Shown in pieces: positions 6,636 through 11,896 of a stretch of DNA of 11,896 bases. The notes under the pieces were generated by a model, which worked only from the letters and a program-made list of their open reading frames with translations, did no database searches and was not told the origin of the DNA. Source of the stretch: Treponema sp. (GTDB lineage Bacteria > Spirochaetota > Spirochaetia > Treponematales > Treponemataceae); assembly GCA_016297415.1 (NCBI GenBank), contig JAEDGQ010000061.1, positions 1-11,896 on the forward strand. Reading direction: 5' to 3'. Position 1 is the first letter of the stretch. Each line of letters begins with the position of its first letter. A program made the position numbers and the translations under genes.

Positions 6636-7177
6636 TAATAAACCTCCAGCAAAATGGCATCCATAATCTTTTTTGATGCTGGAAATTTCTGTACATTGTC
6701 TTTAAACCAGGTTCTATCCAATTCAAAAAGTCTGCTTCTATAATTTGAAATTACACTTTTATAATAATCAAAAGAAACAAGCTTTTTATGTCGAATCAAT
6801 TCAATTAAAAGTCTTTCTTTTGAATATATTTTTATTTTTGAACCATTAACTTCTTTTTCCAAAGCCCCAAGCAAAACGGTTTCTTCAGGATAAAAAAACT
6901 GTTTTACAGCAGGATTCTTTATTTTATAGGCATTTCTGTTCGTAGCAAGACAATACTTTTCACTTTTTACATCAGTTAACCCCTGATAATATAAAGCACT
7001 TTCCATTGTAAAAACAGCTTCAGGATATTTAAAAACTGTAAGAGCAAGATCTGTCCAGACAGCTGTATCTGAATATATTCCTTTCTCTACCTTGTAAAGT
7101 CGTTTTTCATCAACCTCTTTATCAAGTGAATAATCATGCTTATATATTTCAAGACACTGTTTGTAAGAATAAAACAT
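6635..7177 (-). CDS. AbiEi-antitoxin-like protein (type IV toxin-antitoxin family)
   Basis: A 180-residue protein matching the pattern of AbiEi-family antitoxins/regulators: KVEKGIYSD (about 29-37), then a P-x-AVFTMESALYYQGLTDV block (about 52-70), LATNRNAYKI, and YSKERLLIELIRHKK with a terminal helical region ending in EVY. AbiEi proteins bind DNA through an N-terminal winged helix and repress an abiE operon whose toxin, AbiEii, is a nucleotidyltransferase. No AbiEii gene follows here; the next gene encodes a secreted protein. The ATG at 7177 is preferred: AGGTG lies ten bases upstream, and the longer TTG start at 7243 lies upstream of the inferred transcription start and adds a basic segment atypical of the family. 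Recognition is by motif pattern only, so it could be another AbiEi-like transcription regulator. Confidence 0.7.
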   Translation of the reverse strand: MFYSYKQCLEIYKHDYSLDKEVDEKRLYKVEKGIYSDTAVWTDLALTVFKYPEAVFTMESALYYQGLTDVKSEKYCLATNRNAYKIKNPAVKQFFYPEETVLLGALEKEVNGSKIKIYSKERLLIELIRHKKLVSFDYYKSVISNYRSRLFELDRTWFKDNVQKFPASKKIMDAILLEVY

Positions 7178-7233
7178 AAAATTTCTACACCTTGTTTTTG
7201 TACGCAATATTTGTATTTTGCGGACTTTTGCTA

Positions 7234-7262
7234 AATTTAACAATTTTATCTTTCTTTTTCAA
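7234..7262 (-). promoter_or_regulatory. promoter for the AbiEi-like/secreted-protein operon
   Basis: On the minus strand TTGAAA (7262-7257) and TAAATT (7239-7234) are separated by 17 bases. The start would fall near 7227, giving a leader of about 50 bases and placing the TTG at 7243 outside the transcript. Confidence 0.5.
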
Positions 7263-7303
7263 GTCTTACCTAAAAACAAAAAATGAAGGAGTGTAAAATC
7301 CCT

Positions 7304-7571
7304 ATGTCGAGTTTTAAATTTCATTCTTTGGGTGGCTTTTTGCTTCGCAAAAAACAGGCTTTTCAGGGTTCCGCTATCGCTTCATTCCTTCGCTACGCTT
7401 CGGAACTGGCTACGCCAGCCCTTACAATCCCTGCCACGACCAAAGGGAGAGGCAGGCCGTGCGCGTCCTCGCGCACAAGTAAATAAACGAGTTTTCGCAA
7501 GAAAACTCGCAGGGGTTGGACGAAGTCCAATCCCCGTGATCCTTGCCACTGTTTAAAATAAAAAAACTCGA
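7304..7571. repeat. GC-rich hairpin array, probable non-autonomous repeat element
   Basis: A compact run of stem-loops in otherwise AT-rich DNA. TTTTTGC/GCAAAAA with loop TTC (7337-7353); CTGGC/GCCAG with loop TAC (7406-7418); GTGCGCG/CGCGCAC with loop TCCT (7459-7476); CGAGTTTTC/GAAAACTCG with a GCAA loop (7488-7509); and a 10-bp stem with loop GAA (7512-7534). The ends carry inverted TCGAGTTTT (7307-7315) and AAAACTCGA (7563-7571), and the same motif forms the GCAA hairpin. Short frames through it encode only low-complexity peptides that mirror the palindromes. Best read as a MITE-like or palindromic intergenic repeat, possibly transcribed as a structured RNA. Confidence 0.65.
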
Positions 7572-7744
7572 AATTGAACCTATATATCTTGAAATTAAAT
7601 ATTCCTCTTTATTTTCAGGATATAATAGACTGCGTCAAGAATTGTTCACAAATTTTTTGAAAAAAGTCATGCAATTCATAAGGTTTTGTTATTCATAAAA
7701 TAATTTCTTTACATCACTTACTACTGCTTATAAACTTTTAGGGT
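7572..7744. promoter_or_regulatory. AT-rich upstream region of the soluble GGDEF gene
   Basis: No gene is seen. A perfect TATAAT (7621-7626) lacks a recognisable -35. TTTACA (7708-7713) and TATAAA (7729-7734) are spaced by only 15 bases, but the latter lies ten bases before the ATG. Two copies of ATTCATAA (7674-7681, 7691-7698) are 17 bases apart and could be a binding site. Confidence 0.35.
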
Positions 7745-8800
7745 ATGACAGATGAAATTTTTGCTTTAAAAGAACCTCACTATGACTATCTTACTCAAGT
7801 ATATGAACGCTTAACCATCGAAAATTATATAAAAGAATTAATAGCTCAAGATATTCCATTTTCATTTGCACTTATTGATATTGATAATTTTAAGAATGTG
7901 AATGACGGGTACGGTCATAACACCGGCGATGACATTATCAAAACTATGGCACAAGCCATAAAAAACGCATTAAAAGACACTGGAATTGTCGGACGATTTG
8001 GTGGTGATGAATTTATGATTGTCCTGAAAAATAAAACTGAATACGACGAAATCTGGCAAATCTGTCACAATCTTTTTTCAAAAGTTACAGGAACAGAAAT
8101 CCCCTCAGCTCCTGGTCTGTATTTAACCCTTACACTGGGACTTTCCCGCTATAAAATCGATGCTGACAACTATGAAGACCTGTTCGAAACTGCAGACAAA
8201 GCACTTTATAGAGGAAAAACAAAGGGCCGTAACTGCTTTATTATCTATCTGGCAGAAAAACACAAAGACATAAAACTTTTATCGACAAAAGACGCCGGTC
8301 AGAATTCAATGCAGCGCCATACTGATATTTTCCGCACCCTGAATTCCAGTGACACTTTATCTAACGGAATCAAAAGTCTATTTAAAAATTTAAGTTCCAT
8401 GCTTATGATTGACCATATCTGCATTCAATCTGAAGGCAAACTCTATTTCAGCCAGATTTATTCTCTTTCCAAGACAAAAGAATTTAAGGCTGTTTCAGAA
8501 GACAATATAAAAAAGAACATGAACAGTCTTAACCGAATTTTTTATTACAACGACATCAGTCAGTTAAGAAAAATTCACGGAAAAAGCTTTGAAGAAGAAT
8601 GTCGCAGTCAGAACATTCATTCAATCTTTTACGCTGAAATCAGATACAGAGAAACACTTTATGGTTATCTCAGAGCAGATTCCACAACCACAATGCGTAT
8701 ATGGCAGTACACAGACATGAATCTTCTGATAACTGCAGCAAACACAATTGCCTTAAAACTCCATTACGAAAATAAAACCATTAAAAGCTTAGAAAACTAA
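7745..8800 (+). CDS. soluble diguanylate cyclase, N-terminal GGDEF and C-terminal GAF-like region
   Basis: A 351-residue cytoplasmic protein that should make c-di-GMP from two GTP. The GGDEF domain comes first (about 12-172): DYLTQVYERL (variant of the usual D-x-LTG-x-xNRR), the metal-binding ALIDIDNFKNVNDGYGH block, and an intact RFGGDEF active site (86-90). The product-inhibition RxxD site is degenerate, reading KDTG at 77-80. ADKALYRGKTKGRN closes the domain. Residues about 190-350 look like a GAF-type sensor (predicted alpha/beta, with IFYAEIRYRETLYGYLRAD), an inverted order compared with most sensor-GGDEF proteins. There is no membrane segment. Only a poor ribosome-binding site (AGGGT directly abutting the ATG) is present; the start is fixed by the domain boundary. 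No terminator separates it from the TRAP gene downstream. Confidence 0.9.
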   Translation: MTDEIFALKEPHYDYLTQVYERLTIENYIKELIAQDIPFSFALIDIDNFKNVNDGYGHNTGDDIIKTMAQAIKNALKDTGIVGRFGGDEFMIVLKNKTEYDEIWQICHNLFSKVTGTEIPSAPGLYLTLTLGLSRYKIDADNYEDLFETADKALYRGKTKGRNCFIIYLAEKHKDIKLLSTKDAGQNSMQRHTDIFRTLNSSDTLSNGIKSLFKNLSSMLMIDHICIQSEGKLYFSQIYSLSKTKEFKAVSEDNIKKNMNSLNRIFYYNDISQLRKIHGKSFEEECRSQNIHSIFYAEIRYRETLYGYLRADSTTTMRIWQYTDMNLLITAANTIALKLHYENKTIKSLEN

Positions 8801-8862
8801 AATCCAGACATTTTTATTCAAAATATGCTTATGGAAAAAATAAATGCAATATTTTTCAGATA

Positions 8863-8871
8863 TGATATAAT
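8863..8871 (+). promoter_or_regulatory. extended -10 promoter for the TRAP binding protein
   Basis: TGATATAAT is a perfect extended -10 element (TGn plus TATAAT at 8866-8871) without a clear -35. The start would fall near 8878, giving a leader of about ten bases that still contains the GAGG ribosome-binding site. Confidence 0.5.
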
Positions 8872-8887
8872 GACTATGAGGTCATTT

Positions 8888-9886
8888 ATGAAAAAAAGTA
8901 TTTTTAAATTTTTATCCATTTCTCTTTTTTCAGTCTTTATGATTTCCTGCACTGAAAAAAAAGCCGCCAAACCTGTAACTCTCATTATGGCTGAAGTTAA
9001 TCCCGAATCTTCTCTTTGCGGGCAGATGGATTTAGCTTTCAAAGAAAAAGTTGAAGAACTCTCAAATGGATCAATTATAGTCGATCTCCGCTGTTCAGGA
9101 GTTCTTGGGGATGAATCACAGATTTTAAAACAGATGTTTGATAAAGATGATAACAGCATTCAGCTTGCCCGTGTATCAGCAAATCTGTCCTCTTATGGTG
9201 CTACAAAAAGTAAGCTAATTAATATCCCTTATACTTTTTCAAACTCAGAACATTTCTGGACTTTTGCCGCTTCAGACCTTGCAAAAGAAATTCTTACAGA
9301 ACCATATACAAAAAACCTTGGTGTTCGTGGTTTGTGCTATGCAGAAGAAGGTTTCAGAAACTTCTTCATGACTCAAAAACTTACAAAAGTTGAGGATTTC
9401 CAAGGCAAAAAAATGAGAGTTTCCGGTCAGATTCTCACATCCCTGGCAGACAGTCTTCAGGCAGAACCTGTAAAAATCCCTTTTACAGATCTTTTCCTTG
9501 CAATGCAGACAGGACAGGTAGAAGTGGCAGATCAGCCTATTTCTAACTATCTTTCTAATTCCTTATACAAAGCTGCACCATATATGATTCAGGACGGTCA
9601 TATGCTTGGTGGTATTCAGATTATTATCTCTTCTGCGGCATGGGATTCATTAACAGAAAAACAGCAGCAGATAATTGAAGAATCTGCTCTGTATGCTGCT
9701 AACATTCTTCGTATAAAAGGTGAAGAATTTGAACAGAAAGCCATTTCACAAATGCAGGCTGAGGGCGTAGAGTTCATCCCTGTTAAAGATATTGATTCCT
9801 GGCGCAAAGCTTCAAAAAAAGTAATTACAGAGCTTTCAAAAGATTATCCTGAAATCTACCAGCAGATTCTTGATATGAATAAATAA
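8888..9886 (+). CDS. TRAP transporter substrate-binding lipoprotein, DctP family
   Basis: A 332-residue extracytoplasmic solute-binding protein of tripartite ATP-independent periplasmic transporters, which usually capture organic acids. The N-terminus is a lipoprotein signal with lipobox MISC (Cys21), as expected in a spirochaete, where such proteins are membrane-anchored. Family landmarks: GVLGDESQILKQM, the GFRNFF segment, FQGKKMRVSG with Arg177 (the position whose Arg clamps substrate carboxylates in DctP proteins), and FTDLFLAMQTGQVEVADQP. The ATG at 8888 is chosen because TGAGG lies six bases before it and the signal peptide begins there; upstream in-frame ATGs from 8825 add a non-signal extension. 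No DctQ or DctM membrane genes are adjacent, so partners must be elsewhere, or the protein may act as a sensor input. It is followed directly by repeat copy 2. Confidence 0.92.
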   Translation: MKKSIFKFLSISLFSVFMISCTEKKAAKPVTLIMAEVNPESSLCGQMDLAFKEKVEELSNGSIIVDLRCSGVLGDESQILKQMFDKDDNSIQLARVSANLSSYGATKSKLINIPYTFSNSEHFWTFAASDLAKEILTEPYTKNLGVRGLCYAEEGFRNFFMTQKLTKVEDFQGKKMRVSGQILTSLADSLQAEPVKIPFTDLFLAMQTGQVEVADQPISNYLSNSLYKAAPYMIQDGHMLGGIQIIISSAAWDSLTEKQQQIIEESALYAANILRIKGEEFEQKAISQMQAEGVEFIPVKDIDSWRKASKKVITELSKDYPEIYQQILDMNK

Positions 9887-9897
9887 ACATAAAAAGA

Positions 9898-9988
9898 AGG
9901 GGCTGTCCCAAAAGTTCAACTTGCGGTGGTTGAGCTTGTCGAAACCACCATATTTAGTGCAATGGTCATTACTTATTGGTCATCCCCT
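9898..9988. repeat. 91-bp repeat element, copy 2, acting as a bidirectional terminator
   Basis: Same length as copy 1, with a near-identical core (the A in GCTTATCG becomes G). The inner hairpin is GGTGGTT (9925-9931) with AACCACC (9943-9949). The outer arms, AGGGG (9898-9902) and CCCCT (9984-9988), pair, with a run of A before and T8 after. It lies between the convergent TRAP and GGDEF genes and would terminate both. Confidence 0.85.
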
Positions 9989-10040
9989 TTTTTTCATACA
10001 TTTCCTGAACAGAAACGTTAACCGTACTTTTTTGTTTTTC

Positions 10041-11354
10041 TTAAACAATTACCGATTCATACACAGAATAACCATTTTTTGTCCCATTCTTTACACGATA
10101 CAAGGCTTTATCTGCATTCCTAAAGAGTTCCTTTGAATATCCTTTTCTAGAAAAAGCAATTCCCACAGAAACAGAAACATTTTTTACTTTTTCCACTTTG
10201 CTCAATTCAATGTTAAGTTTTTCAATTTTTGATGTTATTAAATCTGAAGAATCGAAGCTGAGATTATTAGCTAAAACAGCAAATTCATCGCCTCCGATTC
10301 TGGCAATTGCATCTTCTTTTCTGAAATATTCTTTCAATAGTTCTGCAATTTTTTCCAGAACAAAGTCACCAGTTGAGTGACCATAAGTATCATTAATCGT
10401 TTTAAAGTTATCAACATCAACCAGAATAAAACAAACTTCAGACCGCTTTTTAGTCGAATTTTTGCAGGCTACATTAAGTCCACGACGATTGAGGATTTTT
10501 GTAAGTTCATCATAGTCATGAACATTGTTATAAGTTTCGGCAAGGAGTTTAAGTTCCATAGCACCCATAACATTAAGATGTTCCTCGTTTTTAATTGAAC
10601 TGCTGTAGTTCTTTAAAGGACGGAGAATCATAAAAATCAAACTTACAAAGAAGATCATGTTTAGAATAATCAGCATTGCCTGCAAAAGATTTGCCATATG
10701 CAGCAACTTTGCAAGTTTTTGAGATTTACTTTCCAGATTTGATTCAATATCTGCCTCAATCTCTGTAATAATATCATTACAGTTCTGATTAACTCTGGCC
10801 TGATACAAGGCGTATCCTTCGTTAAAAATTACCCCTTGGGCAATCTTTTGTCTTTCTTCTGCAGTATTACCAACATCCGAAGGACGAATCTCAATTTCAG
10901 AAATAGCAGAAGGAAGATCAGTTATATCGGCAGCTTCATAGGCAAGACGGATTGCATAAAGTTCAATACCGGCAAGACTGTCTGACTGATTCATGGCAAT
11001 CTTTAAGCGTGTTTTGAAGTTTGTGCTTTCACGAGTCGACTCATAAAGCTTTGCAAGGGCTTCCTCTCTCTCAGGATTGTTAAATCTTTCCTGAATATAT
11101 TCTTCAGCATAAACAGTCGCATGAGTGATTACAAAATACTGAGCTTTTTTTGAGAGATTATTTGAAATATCTTTGATTGTCTGTGATGAATTTTTACAGA
11201 TTGCACTTACACGAATAGCTTCTTGTACCTGTATGTAACTTTTCTTGATTCGATGGGATGTATAAACTGACCCAATAAAAATCATAATAAGAATGAGAAG
11301 AAAAATTACAGTAAGAAGCGAAAAGCTAACACCTTTTTTTAAAACAACCATCAT
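10041..11354 (-). CDS. membrane-bound diguanylate cyclase with periplasmic sensor
   Basis: With the ATG at 11354 the protein has 437 residues. Membrane segment 1 (about 9-31) and segment 2 (about 221-244) enclose a periplasmic, mostly helical domain of about 190 residues that resembles four-helix-bundle chemoreceptor sensors, though the ligand is unknown. A HAMP-like linker (245-280) leads to the GGDEF domain (about 281-437): YDELTKILNRRGL, the metal-binding LVDVDNFKTINDTYGH block, active site RIGGDEF (354-358) and ADKALYRVKNGTKNG. The inhibitory I-site is intact (RKED, 345-348), unlike in the other cyclase of this window. Two adjacent ATGs (11354, 11351) follow a TATAAT; the upstream TTG at 11372 is less likely. 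No ribosome-binding site is visible, so the transcript may be leaderless. Confidence 0.93.
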   Translation of the reverse strand: MMVVLKKGVSFSLLTVIFLLILIMIFIGSVYTSHRIKKSYIQVQEAIRVSAICKNSSQTIKDISNNLSKKAQYFVITHATVYAEEYIQERFNNPEREEALAKLYESTRESTNFKTRLKIAMNQSDSLAGIELYAIRLAYEAADITDLPSAISEIEIRPSDVGNTAEERQKIAQGVIFNEGYALYQARVNQNCNDIITEIEADIESNLESKSQKLAKLLHMANLLQAMLIILNMIFFVSLIFMILRPLKNYSSSIKNEEHLNVMGAMELKLLAETYNNVHDYDELTKILNRRGLNVACKNSTKKRSEVCFILVDVDNFKTINDTYGHSTGDFVLEKIAELLKEYFRKEDAIARIGGDEFAVLANNLSFDSSDLITSKIEKLNIELSKVEKVKNVSVSVGIAFSRKGYSKELFRNADKALYRVKNGTKNGYSVYESVIV

Positions 11355-11358
11355 TTCA

Positions 11359-11364
11359 ATTATA
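11359..11364 (-). promoter_or_regulatory. -10 element of the membrane GGDEF gene
   Basis: Perfect TATAAT on the minus strand, four and seven bases before the two tandem ATGs. No good -35 is seen. The predicted start (about 11352) coincides with the start codons. Confidence 0.4.
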
Positions 11365-11395
11365 CACCACAAAGATTTAAAAACTAACTAATATA

Positions 11396-11423
11396 TTGTT
11401 TATATGCTGTAAATTGATATAAT
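11396..11423 (+). promoter_or_regulatory. promoter of the small acidic protein gene
   Basis: TTGTTT (11396-11401), a 16-base spacer and a perfect TATAAT (11418-11423), preceded by TGA as in an extended -10. The hexamer ends exactly seven bases before the ATG, which predicts a leaderless message. Confidence 0.55.
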
Positions 11424-11430
11424 TTTCTCC

Positions 11431-11733
11431 ATGACAAAAGAAGAATTTGTAACTGCATCAAGAAACGTAGCTAAGTTTTATTACGGAATTAACCTTCCAA
11501 TAACTGTTGATAACCTTATTCCTAAGGAAGACTGTAATTATTTTTATATCTGGGAACTGCCTTCTGAATACGTTGATAACGATGACAACGATGTAGAATG
11601 TGATTTCTGGTACAGCGTTTCAAACTTCAAGGATGAAAACTCAGAAGACAAAATTGAACTTGCCATGGGAATTGATGGTCGTAACGGAGATCATTTCTTC
11701 CTTAACTACAAAGACTGGCTTACAGAGCGCTAA
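11431..11733 (+). CDS. small acidic hypothetical protein
   Basis: A 100-residue protein that I do not recognise. It has no signal peptide or membrane segment and is markedly acidic, with a YVDNDDNDVECDFW stretch in the middle and aromatic residues throughout (FYYGI, YFYIWEL, FWYSVSNF, HFFLNYKDWL). It looks like a compact soluble cytoplasmic domain, perhaps a protein-binding or immunity-type domain, but nothing in the sequence proves this. It is transcribed divergently from the membrane GGDEF gene and has its own promoter. No Shine-Dalgarno sequence precedes the ATG (TTTTCTCC), which fits leaderless expression. A probable terminator follows 23 bases after the stop. Codon use resembles the neighbouring genes, supporting a real gene. 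Confidence 0.75.
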   Translation: MTKEEFVTASRNVAKFYYGINLPITVDNLIPKEDCNYFYIWELPSEYVDNDDNDVECDFWYSVSNFKDENSEDKIELAMGIDGRNGDHFFLNYKDWLTER

Positions 11734-11756
11734 CTCCACAATAGCAGGTTAAATCC

Positions 11757-11790
11757 AAAAGGGATGTTAAAAAGATTCACAGTCCCTTTT
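11757..11790 (+). terminator. probable terminator of the small acidic protein gene
   Basis: AAAAGGGA (11757-11764) pairs with TCCCTTTT (11783-11790) around an 18-base loop, ending in four Ts. The long loop and short T run make it weaker than the terminator after the ABC ATPase. Confidence 0.55.
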
Positions 11791-11799
11791 CATTATAAG

Positions 11800-11847
11800 C
11801 CTGTGGTATCAATTTTTTGCTATAGTTCAACAAATTGATACCACAGG
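11800..11847. promoter_or_regulatory. perfect 16-bp inverted repeat, possible operator or mini-element
   Basis: CCTGTGGTATCAATTT (11800-11815) is perfectly complementary to 11832-11847 across a 16-base loop. The right arm contains TTGATA (11835-11840), which with TATAAC (11858-11863) and a 17-base spacer forms a promoter reading rightwards. Direct copies of CATTATAA flank the palindrome (11791-11798, 11855-11862). It may be a repressor-binding site or a tiny inserted palindromic element. Confidence 0.65.
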
Positions 11848-11863
11848 GCAAACGCATTATAAC
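11835..11863 (+). promoter_or_regulatory. promoter for a gene starting at or beyond the right edge
   Basis: TTGATA and TATAAC are separated by 17 bases. Downstream lie an ATG at 11881 without a ribosome-binding site and a strong AAAGGAG at 11888-11894 next to the window end. The latter probably serves a start codon just outside the window. Confidence 0.5.
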
Positions 11864-11896
11864 TGATTTTGTATTGAAAAATGGCGCAAAGGAGTG

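Noticed and set aside
7178..7243. Longer AbiEi-like protein from a TTG start
   Set aside because: The TTG lies upstream of the inferred transcription start and has no good ribosome-binding site. The extra 22 basic residues are not typical of the family.
7283..7556. Two short plus-strand frames through the hairpin array
   Set aside because: They run through palindromic repeat DNA in two different frames, encode low-complexity Arg/Ser-rich peptides and show no domain. Such frames are typical false genes in repeats, although GGAG precedes one ATG at 7304.
8818..9159. Minus-strand open frame opposite the TRAP binding protein
   Set aside because: It overlaps the conserved DctP coding sequence and lacks a ribosome-binding site or recognisable domain, so it is treated as a shadow frame.

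Overview
The window reads as a low-GC spirochaete chromosome, most probably a host-associated or gut/rumen Treponema. This is inferred from the protein repertoire: a chemoreceptor with six membrane spans and no visible periplasmic sensor domain, a lone MsmX/UgpC-type sugar-importer ATPase, a lipidated TRAP binding protein, and diguanylate cyclases. The AT-rich intergenic regions fit too. No rRNA, tRNA or CRISPR array was seen, so the genus is not proven.

Layout. 1-228: 3' end of an AAA-ATPase-like/PD-(D/E)XK protein. 330-2180 (+): methyl-accepting chemotaxis protein. 2207-2297: repeat element, copy 1. 2304-2459 (-): small broken secreted-protein gene, behind a YbgC-type thioesterase (2503-2907, -). 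2908-3237: divergent intergenic region with two opposed promoters and an odd GC-skewed patch. 3238-4353 (+): sugar ABC importer ATPase, with its own promoter and terminator. 4484-6076 (+): alpha/beta-hydrolase (Mbeg1/DUF2974-like) with a TM2-like membrane tail. It overlaps a convergent, translationally coupled pair on the minus strand: an AbiEi-antitoxin-like protein (6635-7177) and a secreted protein of unknown function (6012-6635). 7178-7744: non-coding stretch holding a compact array of hairpins bounded by inverted CGAGTTTT motifs. 7745-8800 (+): soluble GGDEF protein with a C-terminal GAF-like region. 8888-9886 (+): TRAP-type substrate-binding lipoprotein. 9898-9988: repeat element, copy 2. 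10041-11354 (-): membrane GGDEF protein. 11431-11733 (+): small acidic protein. 11800-11847: a perfect 16-bp inverted repeat overlapping a promoter for a gene that starts at or beyond the right edge.

How it works together. The theme is environmental sensing and carbon uptake: chemotaxis, c-di-GMP synthesis (two cyclases flanking an orphan TRAP binding protein) and a shared sugar-importer ATPase. Neither transporter part has its membrane partners here. The strongest non-gene signals are the 91-bp repeat, the hairpin array and the terminal operator-like palindrome. The repeat has two copies, each between convergent genes, with paired compensatory changes in its arms. Several -10 hexamers also lie so close to start codons that their transcripts may be leaderless.
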